Source: Pseudomonas muyukensis
GTDB taxonomy: Bacteria; Pseudomonadota; Gammaproteobacteria; Pseudomonadales; Pseudomonadaceae
Assembly: GCF_019139535.1 (NCBI RefSeq)
Contig: NZ_CP077073.1
Span: forward strand, 3,872,501-3,936,500
DNA length: 64,000 nucleotides
Direction of reading: 5' to 3'
Numbering within the stretch: position 1 is the first letter of the stretch; every line of letters starts with the position of its first letter. Made by a program: the position numbers and the translations under genes. The notes under the pieces were generated by a model. That model ran no database searches. It saw only the letters and a list, made by a program, of their open reading frames with translations, and was not told where the DNA came from. Shown here in pieces: positions 37,347-47,602 of the stretch.

Positions 37347-37430
37347 GCTGACTCTCTTGGTTGGGCTTCAACCGAGCAGTTGCAGGTAATGCGCTCGATG
37401 TGGCGGGCAGAACGGAATAACTCTACAGAT

Positions 37431-37458
37431 CAATATTGAACACCAATGTTCAATATTG
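37431..37458. promoter_or_regulatory. TetR operator O1 between amidohydrolase and tetR
   Basis: CAATATTGAAC-ACCAAT-GTTCAATATTG is a 28-bp perfect palindrome apart from its 6-base centre. Its core TTGAAC-N6-GTTCAA recurs at 37491 and 38306. It could control the leftward amidohydrolase/FadL pair. Confidence 0.75.
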
Positions 37459-37490
37459 TCAATCGTCGACCCGCGCAGATTTGCTATATT

Positions 37491-37508
37491 TTGAACGCAA
37501 TTGTTCAA
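37491..37508. promoter_or_regulatory. TetR operator O2
   Basis: TTGAAC-GCAATT-GTTCAA lies 30 nt before the tetR start codon, just after TATATT, and is placed for autoregulation. Confidence 0.75.
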
Positions 37509-37538
37509 TGCACAGAAATTTCGTCGGAGCTCCTACCT

Positions 37539-38144
37539 TTGAAACTCACTCCCGTACAGAAGCGCATCCATGAGGCAGCGATCCGGCTGTTTGTCGAGAA
37601 GCGTGTCGAAGAGGTCAATGTCAGCGAACTGGCCCAGTTTGCTGGCGTGGCCCGCGGCACGATCTACAACAACCTCAACTCGGTGGCGTCGCTCTTCGAG
37701 GATGTCGCCAGCCAACTCAGTGCCGAAATGAACGACAGGGCCGCACGCAGCACGGATCCCGAAGCGACACCCGCCGTTCGCCTAGCCACCGGTATCCGGC
37801 TGTACATACGCCGCGCCCATGAAGAACCGCACTGGGGTGGCTTCATCGTGCGATACGGGGCCAGCAACGAGACGCTGCAGCAGTTGTGGAGCGGCCCGCC
37901 CATGCACGATGTGCTCAGCGGCTTGACCTGTGAGCAGTACAGCTTTGGGCAGGAGCAATTGCCTTCGGTGATGGCACTGATCGGTGGAGGCGTGCTGGGG
38001 GCGATGATGCTGGTACTTCAGGGGCAAAAGACCTGGCGCGATGCGGGCTCGGACATGGCCGAATTCGTGCTGAGAGCGCTTGGCGTGCCGGCCGATCAAG
38101 CGCGCAGCGCAGCCACTCAGGATCTGCCAGCACTCGCGATCTGA
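37539..38144 (+). CDS. TetR-family transcriptional regulator
   Basis: The 201-residue regulator has an N-terminal helix-turn-helix (VNVSELAQFAGVARGTIYNNLNSVASLFEDV) and a C-terminal ligand domain with a hydrophobic helix GGGVLGAMMLVL. The TTG start is chosen because CGGAG sits 8 nt upstream and it begins just before LTPVQKRIHEAA; an ATG 31 codons earlier would place the O1 and O2 operators within coding sequence. It probably represses both the leftward amidohydrolase/FadL genes and the rightward hydrolase-dioxygenase-monooxygenase operon through TTGAAC-N6-GTTCAA sites. Confidence 0.83.
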   Translation: MKLTPVQKRIHEAAIRLFVEKRVEEVNVSELAQFAGVARGTIYNNLNSVASLFEDVASQLSAEMNDRAARSTDPEATPAVRLATGIRLYIRRAHEEPHWGGFIVRYGASNETLQQLWSGPPMHDVLSGLTCEQYSFGQEQLPSVMALIGGGVLGAMMLVLQGQKTWRDAGSDMAEFVLRALGVPADQARSAATQDLPALAI

Positions 38145-38305
38145 TGCGCTTGCCTGACTCGCCCGCCTTGGCAGCGCGGGCGTGGTCGGCCAACGCTGCT
38201 TGCCCGCCTGAACATCCCGCCTGTCTCCAATTTGCCTCCCTCCCTGCTTTTGGTCGAAGACATCGTTCACAAAGCAGCCTTCTCATCGTCCGCCAAAAAT
38301 CATAT

Positions 38306-38323
38306 TTGAACACTACTGTTCAA
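38306..38323. promoter_or_regulatory. TetR operator O3 before the catabolic operon
   Basis: TTGAAC-ACTACT-GTTCAA lies 80 nt upstream of the hydrolase start codon and is the third copy of the same palindrome. Confidence 0.75.
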
Positions 38324-38402
38324 CAATGATCTCCAGTGTTAGAGTTTCTTCGAAATACGAACCCACTGCCCGGGTCGAAGTGACTTACGCCAGGAGCTGA
38401 CA

Positions 38403-39272
38403 ATGAACAATAAAGAACCTCTCCCCGCCTTGACCTCACGAACGGTGCAAGTGGGTCGTCGACAGATTTTCATCAGCGAAACGGGGATCGGTCATCCGTT
38501 GTTGATGCTGCACGGTGGCGGTGCGGGGGCATCCGGCCTGTCCAACTACTCGCGCAATATCGAATCACTGGCCGCGCAGTTTCGGGTCATCGTCGTCGAC
38601 ATGCCCGGTTATGGCCGCTCCACCAAAGGCGTGGATCGCAAAGACCCGTTTGGCGATTTGGCGGGGGCGATGCTTGGCCTGCTTGACGCCCTCAACATCA
38701 ATAGCGCCCATGTGGTGGGCAACTCATTGGGTGGTGCCTGCGCCCTGCGCATGGCCCTGGATGCACCTGGCCGGGTGTCGGCACTGGTGCTGATGGGCCC
38801 CGGCGGCGTCAACACCACGCGCAGCCTGCCGACGCCCGGCCTCAAACTGCTGCTCGACTACTACAGCGGGGAAGGCCCTTCGCTGGCCAAGATCACCCAA
38901 TTCATCCGCGAATACTTGGTGTATGACGCCAGCCAAGTCAGCGACGAGATGATCGAGGAACGTTACCAGGCCAGCATCGATCCGCAAGTCATTGCCGCCC
39001 CCCCCCTGCGCCGCCCCATTGGAATCCCGCGTTTTTCGCGCTGGGACTTCACTCGCGACTCACGACTCAAGCATTGCCAGGTTCCAACCTTGGTGCTCTG
39101 GGGCACGCAGGACAAGGTCAATCGCGCCAGCGGCGGCGAAGCCCTGCGCAGCCGCATGCCCGATTGCAATCTCTACCTGTTCAGCAAAACCGGGCACTGG
39201 GTGCAGTGGGAGCGTGCGGACGAGTTCAATGCCGTGACCCTGGCGTTCCTCGCCAGCCGTTCTGCACGCTGA
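38403..39272 (+). CDS. Meta-cleavage product (C-C) alpha/beta hydrolase
   Basis: The 289-residue hydrolase has MLHGGGAGASGLSNYSRN, the nucleophile elbow GNSLGG near residue 107, Asp in LWGTQDKVNRA and His in TGHWVQWE. These are the BphD/HsaD/MhpC type of C-C bond hydrolases. AGGAGCTGACA precedes the ATG. First gene of a rightward three-gene operon with a dioxygenase and a hydroxylase; it would release 2-hydroxypenta-2,4-dienoate or an alkyl derivative, and a carboxylic acid. No hydratase or aldolase follows, so MhpD/E/F may finish the route. Confidence 0.88.
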   Translation: MNNKEPLPALTSRTVQVGRRQIFISETGIGHPLLMLHGGGAGASGLSNYSRNIESLAAQFRVIVVDMPGYGRSTKGVDRKDPFGDLAGAMLGLLDALNINSAHVVGNSLGGACALRMALDAPGRVSALVLMGPGGVNTTRSLPTPGLKLLLDYYSGEGPSLAKITQFIREYLVYDASQVSDEMIEERYQASIDPQVIAAPPLRRPIGIPRFSRWDFTRDSRLKHCQVPTLVLWGTQDKVNRASGGEALRSRMPDCNLYLFSKTGHWVQWERADEFNAVTLAFLASRSAR

Positions 39273-39281
39273 GCCGCCGCC

Positions 39282-40316
39282 ATGAACCAACACGTGATGA
39301 GCACCCGTACAACGCCGGACATTTTCGGTGCCAGCAGCATGGGTTACGCGCTGATCGAATCCTGCCAACTCGATCAATGGCGGGCGTTGCTCGAGCAGGG
39401 CATTGGCCTGCACTTGGCTTTCGCCGACGAACAGACCCTGGCCTTTCGCATGGATCAGCACCAACGGCGGATCATTGTCCAGCGTGGCCGGCAGGAAGAC
39501 TTTCTGGCGGTGGGCTGGCAACTGCGCGACCAGGCGACCCTCGACGAAGTCCTGAATCGCTTGCAGCGCCTGGGTATCGAGGCGCATCCCGGACAACCGG
39601 ACGAGGCCGCGCAGCGCGGGGTGAAAAAATTCTGGCGGGTGCTTGGCCCCAAGCGCATGGCCGTCGAACTGTTCTGGGAGCCGCTACTGACAGATGCCCC
39701 TCTTAACATGCTCAGTGCCGGCTTCATTACCGGTGCGGCCGGCATGGGCCATCTGGCGATCACCTCACGCAAGCCGCAACAGATGCAACGCTTCTGGGAG
39801 GAAATATTCGATGCCCGTATCAGCGACCATATCGTCGAACGCATTGCCGGACTGACCCTGGATATCGATTTTCTCAGGGTCAACGAGCGTCACCACTCCA
39901 TCGCTATCGCACGCCTGCGCGGCCTGCCGATGGATCCGATACGCACCCGCGTACAGCACATGAACCTGTTGACCACGTCGGCCAGCGAACTGACCGACGC
40001 CTATTTGCGCTGCCGCAAACTCGGTTTTGAAATGGCTCATGAAATCGGTGAACACCCCAATGACCGTGAGCAGTCCTTCTACGTCATGAGCCCTAGCGGT
40101 TTCGAACTGGAACTGGGTTGCAACGCCAGGGTGGTCGAGGAAGCACAGTGGCGCACGACGTCCTATCAGGGCATCAGCCTCTGGGGCCATCGCCCGCAGA
40201 AAAACGGTACCTGGCACACGCTAACCAACAATCTGGGCAACGTCATCCGCGGCATGCGCTCGTTGCGCAAACCTGAGTATTCACCGCTCTTAGAGAGGCA
40301 TCGTCATGAACAATAA
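39282..40316 (+). CDS. Type I extradiol (VOC-fold) catechol dioxygenase
   Basis: The 344-residue two-domain vicinal-oxygen-chelate protein has probable iron ligands His in GMGHLAI (about 152), His in RVQHMNL (about 225) and Glu in GFELELG (about 275). This is the BphC/HsaC class that cuts substituted catechols. The N-terminal domain keeps the fold without metal ligands, as usual. It starts 9 nt after the hydrolase stop and overlaps the monooxygenase by 11 nt. It belongs to a different family from MhpB. Confidence 0.88.
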   Translation: MNQHVMSTRTTPDIFGASSMGYALIESCQLDQWRALLEQGIGLHLAFADEQTLAFRMDQHQRRIIVQRGRQEDFLAVGWQLRDQATLDEVLNRLQRLGIEAHPGQPDEAAQRGVKKFWRVLGPKRMAVELFWEPLLTDAPLNMLSAGFITGAAGMGHLAITSRKPQQMQRFWEEIFDARISDHIVERIAGLTLDIDFLRVNERHHSIAIARLRGLPMDPIRTRVQHMNLLTTSASELTDAYLRCRKLGFEMAHEIGEHPNDREQSFYVMSPSGFELELGCNARVVEEAQWRTTSYQGISLWGHRPQKNGTWHTLTNNLGNVIRGMRSLRKPEYSPLLERHRHEQ

Positions 40317-42057
40317 AAACGATTCGGTACCGACCGTCGATGTGATCATTTCCGGTCTGGGGCCGACGGGGGCGACGCTGGCGCACCTGCTGGGCAAGCG
40401 CGGCCTATCGGTGCTGGTACTGGAGCGCGAACCTACGTTCTACGGCAATGCCCGGGCGGTCTACACCGATGACGAGTGCATGCGTGTCATGCAAGCTGCC
40501 GGTGTTGCCGCCGAACTGGCGGCCAACATGCAGGTCGACACGCCGGCGCAGTGGGTGCTCGCCAGCGGCAAGGTGCTGGGCCAGTACTGGCGCCTCGATC
40601 GCCCTTATGGTTGGCCAATCATCAACTTTCTGTACCAGCCCTGGATGGAAACCACCCTCAGCGATCTGCTCAGCCGTTACCCCAATGTGCGAATTGCACG
40701 TGGGCGTGAAGTCACCCGCTTCGAACAGGATGAGCATGGCGTTACCGTGACCCATCAGGCCACCAGCACCTTCCGCTTCAGCGAAGCGAGCGATGCGCGT
40801 ATTGAATCCGCCATCGATCCCGACCCGCAGACTGTTCGCGGGCGCTATCTGGTGGGTGCGGACGGTGGCCGCAGTACCGTTCGCGAAGCCCTGGGCATTG
40901 CCATGAGCGGCAAAAACTTCCCTGAACCGTGGCTGGTAGTCGACCTGGAGATGAAGGAAGGCGAGGATGCCTTGCGCCACTTGCCCTACTTCAGCTTCAT
41001 CTGCGACCCGGACTGCCCGACCGTCTGCTGCCCGCAGCCGGGGCGTTTCCATCGATTCGAATTCATGCTGATGCCCGGCCAAACCCGCGAGCAAATGGAA
41101 GATCCGATGGTGGTGCGCAACCTCATTAGCCGTTACGTCGATCCGGACAAATTCGCAGTCAAGCGCAAGCTGGTCTACACCTTCAACGCCTTGGTGGCGA
41201 AGGATTGGCGCAAGGGCCGGGTGCTGATTGCTGGCGATGCGGCGCACATGACACCACAGTTCATGGGCCAGGGCATGAGCTCAGGGGTACGCGACGCCTA
41301 CAACCTGGCCTGGAAAATCGACGCCGTGATCAAGGGCCTGGCAGGTGATCGTCTGCTCGACACGTACGGCAGCGAACGCTTCCATCATGCCAAGGCGATG
41401 ATCGACATCTCGGTACAGATGAAAGATTTCGTTTCGATGTCCAACCCTGTTTCCAGTACCGTGCGCAACCTGCTGGTCAAGACCGTGCTGGCAATGCCAT
41501 TTCTGGGGCGCTACGTTCGTGAAGGCCGTTTCAAACCAGCCCCGTCCTATGCCGCGGACAGCTACCTGGGCATGCCGCGCCGACGTCGGCACTCCCCTGA
41601 AGGCCGGATGATCCCGCAACCCGAAGTTCGCACCTTCAAAGGTCAGCGCGTGTTGCTCGATGACCTGCTGGGCGAAGGTTTCGCCTTGATAGGTCTTGAG
41701 ATCGATCCACGCGCACACTTGAGTCAGGCTTCCCGGCAACTGCTTGATATCCAGGGTACGCGTTTCGCCACCCTCTTCCCCTTCGGCACCCGCCCACAGG
41801 GCGCCGCTATCGAGCGCACCAGCAGCAGTGAGTTGCTCGAGATCGAAGACGTGCAAGGTGAGATGGTCGCTTGGTTCAAGCGCTCGGGGTTCTCCAGCGG
41901 CGCGGTAGCCTTGGTGCGCCCGGACAAGTTCACCTTCGCCGTGGTCGAGGCCGACGACCTGGACAGGGTCATAAACGAGCTCAAGTTCCAGCTGCAGTGG
42001 AGCCCTCGGCTAAACGTCGCTGGCGACCAGGCCCAGCGCCTGAGGAAAAGCGCATGA
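40306..42057 (+). CDS. FAD-dependent aromatic monooxygenase (MhpA-like)
   Basis: The 583-residue class A flavoprotein hydroxylase has VIISGLGPTGATLAHLLG near residue 12, the DG motif LVGADGGRSTVREALG and the second FAD motif RVLIAGDAAHMTPQFMGQGM. It resembles MhpA/OhpB but has an insertion before the DG motif and a different C-terminus, so its substrate differs from that of MhpA. It is translated from AGAGAGG inside the dioxygenase end. It would hydroxylate a phenol to the catechol cleaved by the preceding dioxygenase. Last gene of the TetR-controlled operon. Confidence 0.87.
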   Translation: MNNKNDSVPTVDVIISGLGPTGATLAHLLGKRGLSVLVLEREPTFYGNARAVYTDDECMRVMQAAGVAAELAANMQVDTPAQWVLASGKVLGQYWRLDRPYGWPIINFLYQPWMETTLSDLLSRYPNVRIARGREVTRFEQDEHGVTVTHQATSTFRFSEASDARIESAIDPDPQTVRGRYLVGADGGRSTVREALGIAMSGKNFPEPWLVVDLEMKEGEDALRHLPYFSFICDPDCPTVCCPQPGRFHRFEFMLMPGQTREQMEDPMVVRNLISRYVDPDKFAVKRKLVYTFNALVAKDWRKGRVLIAGDAAHMTPQFMGQGMSSGVRDAYNLAWKIDAVIKGLAGDRLLDTYGSERFHHAKAMIDISVQMKDFVSMSNPVSSTVRNLLVKTVLAMPFLGRYVREGRFKPAPSYAADSYLGMPRRRRHSPEGRMIPQPEVRTFKGQRVLLDDLLGEGFALIGLEIDPRAHLSQASRQLLDIQGTRFATLFPFGTRPQGAAIERTSSSELLEIEDVQGEMVAWFKRSGFSSGAVALVRPDKFTFAVVEADDLDRVINELKFQLQWSPRLNVAGDQAQRLRKSA

Positions 42058-42196
42058 GCACGTTTTCCAGCAAGCATCGGTAAGGCGCAACGTCAGCGTT
42101 GGGCTTGTTCCAGTGCTTTTGGGGTGCATCAAGAACGCCACACTGGTTAAGATGAACCGGTACTGCTGAATTGATTCTCCACCGCCAGGATGCCCA

Positions 42197-42862
42197 ATGC
42201 TGACCGCCCTGCTGTTCGACCTCGACGGGACCCTCACCGACACCGACACCCTGCACCTGCAGGCTTTCCGCCAGCTGCTGCACGAGCACGACGGCCGCCA
42301 GCTGACCCAGGAGCAGTTCGACACCCAGGTCAGCGGCCGCTCCAACGGCCTGTTGTTCGCCGAACTGTTCCCCGCGCTCGACGCGGCGCAGTGCCTGGCC
42401 CTGGCCGAGCGCAAGGAGGCCTTGTTTCGGCAACTGTCGCCCCACCTCGAGCCCATGCCGGGGCTGTTGCGCCTGCTGGACCATGCCCAGCGCCAGGGCA
42501 TCGGCATGTGCGTGGTGACCAACGCCCCGCGCCTGAACGCCGAGCACATGCTCGGCGCCATGGGCCTGGGCGAGCGCTTCGAACACGTGCTGGTCGCCGA
42601 CGAGCTGGCCCGGCCCAAGCCCGACCCGCTGCCCTACCTCACCGGCTTGCAATGCCTGGCGGCCCAGGCCGGGCAGGCGCTGGCGTTCGAGGACTCGCTG
42701 CCGGGGGTCAAGGCTGCGGTCGCTGCCGGCATCTTCACCGTGGGGCTGGCGACCACACAGCCCGAGCAGCGCTTGCTCGAGGCCGGGGCGCAGCTGGTGA
42801 TCGCCGACTATGACGACCCACGCCTGTGGGCGCTGATCGCCAGCCTGCACGCCAACGGCTGA
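42197..42862 (+). CDS. HAD-superfamily phosphatase/beta-phosphoglucomutase-like
   Basis: The 221-residue HAD protein has motif I FDLDGTLTDTD (nucleophile Asp at residue 9), motif II VVTNAPR, motif III Lys in RPKPDPLPY and motif IV FEDSLPGVKAA. The small helical cap and final motif resemble beta-phosphoglucomutase/phosphoglycolate phosphatase enzymes. The substrate is unknown. It follows the catabolic operon after 139 nt and seems independent of it. Confidence 0.88.
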   Translation: MLTALLFDLDGTLTDTDTLHLQAFRQLLHEHDGRQLTQEQFDTQVSGRSNGLLFAELFPALDAAQCLALAERKEALFRQLSPHLEPMPGLLRLLDHAQRQGIGMCVVTNAPRLNAEHMLGAMGLGERFEHVLVADELARPKPDPLPYLTGLQCLAAQAGQALAFEDSLPGVKAAVAAGIFTVGLATTQPEQRLLEAGAQLVIADYDDPRLWALIASLHANG

Positions 42863-42875
42863 GGCCCAGCTCAGC

Positions 42876-43208
42876 TCAGCGGCGCTTGTAGCTTTTCTTG
42901 CCGGCCGGGGTCAGGCAGTACACGCCGCCGCGCGGCCCGGTGCAGTACTGCCCGGTGCCACAGCCGCAGCCCTCGCCGCTGCCGCTGGCACGCAAGGGCT
43001 GCAGGCGGGTCTGGCCGCCGTACAGGGCGCTGCAGCTTTTCTTCGAGGCGCTGATCGAGCCGTCGTTGCACAGGAAGGTGTCGCCGTCGCAGCCGGCAAT
43101 GCCGCCCTTGCGCCCGGAACAGGGGGTGTTGCCGGCCTGCGCGACTGGAGCCGCCAGGCACAGGGCCAGCAACGGCGCCGCGCAGCGCCGCCAGGAGAAG
43201 AAGGTCAT
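42876..43208 (-). CDS. Small secreted cysteine-rich protein
   Basis: The 110-residue protein starts [25 protein letters not shown], a signal peptide cut after AQA. The mature part has eight or so cysteines ([43 protein letters not shown]) and a basic end (KKSYKRR). The spacing suggests disulphide pairs in the periplasm or outside. It converges on the HAD gene with a 13-nt gap. I do not recognise a characterised family. Confidence 0.7.
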   Translation of the reverse strand: MTFFSWRRCAAPLLALCLAAPVAQAGNTPCSGRKGGIAGCDGDTFLCNDGSISASKKSCSALYGGQTRLQPLRASGSGEGCGCGTGQYCTGPRGGVYCLTPAGKKSYKRR

Positions 43209-43267
43209 CGCCACGCGCCTTGTGATAGAGGGCGCAATAGTATCAACCATCGCCAGCGAAGTGGGGG

Positions 43268-43299
43268 CGCCGGTGTTCGCCGGCAAGGCCGGCTCCTAC
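43268..43299. repeat. REP-type palindrome
   Basis: CGCCGGTGTTCGCCGGCAAG followed by GCCGGCTCCTAC is the same element as the right half of each 106-bp unit at 45879-46244. It sits upstream of the secreted protein gene. Confidence 0.65.
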
Positions 43300-43401
43300 A
43301 GGGGGGGGTACTGGCCGTCTGTCGGTATTGGCCATGGCGTTGTCGAAAGCGCCGAGGATGATTCGACCACTGTGTGAATCCCTCACGTTGGAGTCGCCAC
43401 C

Positions 43402-44130
43402 ATGAGCCCTTCCGATCCCAAGCACGCCGTGGTCTCGCGCAGCCAGTGGCTGGCCGCGCGGCGCCAGCTGTGGCTGCACGAGAAAGCCTTCACCCATCAA
43501 CGCGACGAACTGGCCGCCGCTCGCCGCGCCCTGCCCTGGGTGCGGCTCGAGGAGCACTACCGCTTCCACGGCCCGCAAGGCGAACTGGGCCTGGCCGAGC
43601 TGTTCGCCGGGCGCAGCCAGTTGCTGGTCTACCATTTCATGTTCGCCGACGGCTGGGACGAGGGCTGCCCGGGTTGCTCCTTCCTCGCCGATCACTTCGA
43701 CGCTGCCAACCTGCACCTGGCGCACCATGACGTGACCCTGGCGGCGGTATCACGGGCGCCCTATGCCGAGTTCCAGGCGTTTCGCCAACGCATGGGCTGG
43801 CGTTTCCCCTGGTTCTCGTCCCACGGCAGCCGCTTCAACCAGGACTTCGGCGTCAGTGTCGCCACCGACGGCAGCGCCGAGTACAACTATGCGCCGTACA
43901 CGGGCGAGGAGGCCGAGCTGCCAGGCCTGAGCGCGTTCTACAAGGCGGCCGATGGCAGCCTGTACCACACCTACTCCACCTATGCCCGTGGCCTGGACAT
44001 CCTGGTCAATGCCTACAACTTCCTCGACCTGGCGCCGCTGGGGCGCAACGAGGCGGGCACGATGGACTGGGTGCGCCACCATGACCGCTACGACGGGGCG
44101 GCCAGCACGCCGCATTGCTGCAAGGAGTGA
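43402..44130 (+). CDS. DUF899 thioredoxin-fold family protein
   Basis: The 242-residue protein matches DUF899: LPWVRLEEHYRFHGPQGE, YHFMFADGWDEGCPGCSFLADHFD with a CPGC pair, then FPWFSSHGSRFNQDFGV and YHTYSTYARGLD. The fold is thioredoxin/peroxiredoxin-like, with the CPGC pair in the redox position. Biological role is unclear. GGAGTCGCCACC precedes the ATG. The C-terminal HCCKE adds two cysteines that could bind metal. Confidence 0.85.
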   Translation: MSPSDPKHAVVSRSQWLAARRQLWLHEKAFTHQRDELAAARRALPWVRLEEHYRFHGPQGELGLAELFAGRSQLLVYHFMFADGWDEGCPGCSFLADHFDAANLHLAHHDVTLAAVSRAPYAEFQAFRQRMGWRFPWFSSHGSRFNQDFGVSVATDGSAEYNYAPYTGEEAELPGLSAFYKAADGSLYHTYSTYARGLDILVNAYNFLDLAPLGRNEAGTMDWVRHHDRYDGAASTPHCCKE

Positions 44131-44165
44131 CCGGCCTTGCTGGCCAGGCGCCTGCGCATCGAACC

Positions 44166-45047
44166 TCAGATCGCCTGCAGCGCCAGCAATTCGGTGAGCA
44201 CCTCGGCCAGTGCCTTGACCATCACATCCGCCGTGGGCCGATGGACGATGACGATCTCGTAGCTGTCGACCTCCGGCAGCCCCTGCGCGGCGCCCAGCAC
44301 GCGGTGCTCGGCGCTCGCCGCCCGCGGTGGCAGCAAGCTGATGCCCATGCCGTCGGCCACTGCCGCCTGGATGCCGCTGAGGCTCGAGCTGGTGAAGCTG
44401 ATGCGCCAGCGCCGGCCCATGCCCTCGATCGCGCTGATCATGTCGTCGCGGTACAGCCCGCGCGGGGGGAAGGTCACCAGCGGCACCGGGTCGAGCTCGA
44501 AGGCCGGCATGCGCGCGCTGTCGATCCACTGCAGCCGCTCCGGCCAGCAGGCCACGCCCTCGCGGCTGTTGCGCCGCTGCTTGAGCAGCACCAGGTCAAG
44601 CTCGCCGTTGTCGTAGGCCTGGCTGAGATCGCGGCACAGGCCGCTGGTGACTTCCAGCTTGACCTGCGGGTGACGCCGGCTGAACGCCGACAGGGCGTTG
44701 GTGGTGCGGCCGCCGACGAAATCCTCGGGCACGCCCAGGCGCACGGTCATGCCGACCATGGCCCCGGCCAGGGCCTCGAGCATCTGGTCGTTGAGCGCCA
44801 GCATGTGCCGGGCGTAGCCGAGCAGGGTCTGCCCGGCATCGGTGGGCAGCACGTCGCGGTTGCCGCGCACCAACAGGCGATGGCCCACCATGTCCTCGAG
44901 GCGGCGGACCTTCTGGCTGATGGTGGACTGGGTGGAGTGCAGGCGCGCGGCCGCGGTGGTGAAACTGCCGCAATCGGCCACCACGACGATGGCGCGCAAC
45001 AGGTCGAGGTCGAACAGGGCTCTATTCGATTTCACGCTGGAGGACAT
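44166..45047 (-). CDS. LysR-family transcriptional regulator
   Basis: The 293-residue protein has an N-terminal helix-turn-helix (FDLDLLRAIVVVADCGSFTTAAARL...STISQKVRRLEDMVG) and a C-terminal effector domain (MTVRLGVPEDFVGG). The ATG at MSSSVKSN fits family length; the frame extends further upstream without a better site. It converges on the DUF899 gene. Its target may be that gene or the ankyrin gene on its other side. Confidence 0.86.
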   Translation of the reverse strand: MSSSVKSNRALFDLDLLRAIVVVADCGSFTTAAARLHSTQSTISQKVRRLEDMVGHRLLVRGNRDVLPTDAGQTLLGYARHMLALNDQMLEALAGAMVGMTVRLGVPEDFVGGRTTNALSAFSRRHPQVKLEVTSGLCRDLSQAYDNGELDLVLLKQRRNSREGVACWPERLQWIDSARMPAFELDPVPLVTFPPRGLYRDDMISAIEGMGRRWRISFTSSSLSGIQAAVADGMGISLLPPRAASAEHRVLGAAQGLPEVDSYEIVIVHRPTADVMVKALAEVLTELLALQAI

Positions 45048-45218
45048 CTGGCTATTCAACGGCTCAATGACAAGCCTGACTTCTATCATGCGCGCCCCCA
45101 GCGGGCAACTCGCCGCCGGCGCATTCGCCCGGCCACTGCCCCCCATGCACAATCTTCACTTCTGCATCAGCCGCCGCTTGCCTAGCATGGTGTCTCACCT
45201 TTTCAGGACCCCGACACC

Positions 45219-45866
45219 ATGCGCCTGCCCCTCGCCGCCTTGCTGCTGGCCCTGTTCAGCAGCCTTGCCGCCCATGCCGAGATCCCCGCCATGAATACCC
45301 AACTGTTCGAGGCCGCTCGCCGCGGCGACGCGAGCGCCATCCGCCAGGCCCTGGCCCACGGCGCCGCGCTGGAGGCCCGCGACGACCAGGGCCAGACCGC
45401 GTTGCTGGTGGCCACCCAGGCCAATCAGGTGCACGCCGCCAAAGTGCTGATCGAAGCCGGTGCCGACGTCAATGCCAAGGACGCCATCCAGGACAGCCCC
45501 TACCTGTATGCCGGTGCCCGTGGCTTGAACGAAATCCTGCAATTGACCCTGGCCCACGGCGCCGACCTGAAAAGCACCAACCGCTATGGCGGCACGGCGC
45601 TGATCCCGGCCGCCGAGCGCGGGCATGTCGAGACCGTGCAGCTCTTGATCGATGCAGGCGTCGAGGTCAACCACCTCAACCGCCTGCACTGGACCGCCTT
45701 GCTCGAAGCGGTGATCCTCGGCGATGGCGGGCCGCGCCATGTACAGATCGTGCGCCGCCTGCTGGCTGCCGGGGCCGACCCGACGATCGCCGACAAGGAG
45801 GGCGTGACGGCGCTGGAACATGCGCGCCAGCGTGGCTACCAGGCCATGGTGGCGTTGTTGGAATAG
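45219..45866 (+). CDS. Periplasmic ankyrin-repeat protein
   Basis: The 215-residue protein has a signal peptide (MRLPLAALLLALFSSLAAHA) and about five ankyrin repeats: NTQLFEAARRGDASAIRQAL, GQTALLVATQANQVHAAKVL, a variant repeat, GGTALIPAAERGHVETVQLL and GVTALEHARQRGYQAMVALL. Such proteins bind partners, in some Pseudomonas protecting catalase or other periplasmic enzymes. No enzymatic domain is seen. It stands alone, followed by the 106-bp repeat tract. Confidence 0.85.
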   Translation: MRLPLAALLLALFSSLAAHAEIPAMNTQLFEAARRGDASAIRQALAHGAALEARDDQGQTALLVATQANQVHAAKVLIEAGADVNAKDAIQDSPYLYAGARGLNEILQLTLAHGADLKSTNRYGGTALIPAAERGHVETVQLLIDAGVEVNHLNRLHWTALLEAVILGDGGPRHVQIVRRLLAAGADPTIADKEGVTALEHARQRGYQAMVALLE

Positions 45867-45878
45867 ATCACCTGGCGC

Positions 45879-46244
45879 CCTGTAGGCGCCAGCCTTGCTG
45901 GCGAACCAGGCGACGCGGGGATGGCACCGGCTGCGCCGGTGTTCGCCGGCAAGGCCGGCTCCTACAACGGTTACGGCCTGCAATACCTGTAGGAGCCAGC
46001 TTGCTGGCGAACCAGGCGACGCGGAGGATGGCACCGGCTACGCCGGTGTTCGCCGGCAAGCCGGCTCCTACAACGGTTACGGCCTGCAATACCTGTAGGA
46101 GCCAGCTTGCTGGCGAACCAGGCGACGCGGAGGATGGCACCGGCTACGCCGGTGTTCGCCGGCAAGCCGGCTCCTACAACGGTTACGGCCTGCAATCCCC
46201 GTAGGAGCCAGCCTTGCTGGCGAACCAGGCAACGCGGTGCATGG
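45879..46244. repeat. 106-bp tandem repeat of paired REP palindromes
   Basis: Three full units start at 45879, 45986 and 46092, with a partial fourth from 46198. Units 2 and 3 are essentially identical; unit 1 differs at a few bases and is 107 bp long. Each carries GTAGGAGCCAGC..GCTGGCGAACC and its inverted mate TTCGCCGGCAAGCCGGCTCC, so it can fold as a large hairpin. The tract fills the gap between convergent genes and shows no promoter or frame. Confidence 0.9.
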
Positions 46245-46245
46245 C

Positions 46246-47583
<1,338 letters not shown>

Positions 47584-47602
47584 TTAACGGACAGGCCCCA
47601 GC

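Noticed and set aside
45879..46244. CRISPR array
   Set aside because: The units are 106 bp and directly repeated end to end, with no unique spacers and no cas genes; they consist of REP palindromes.
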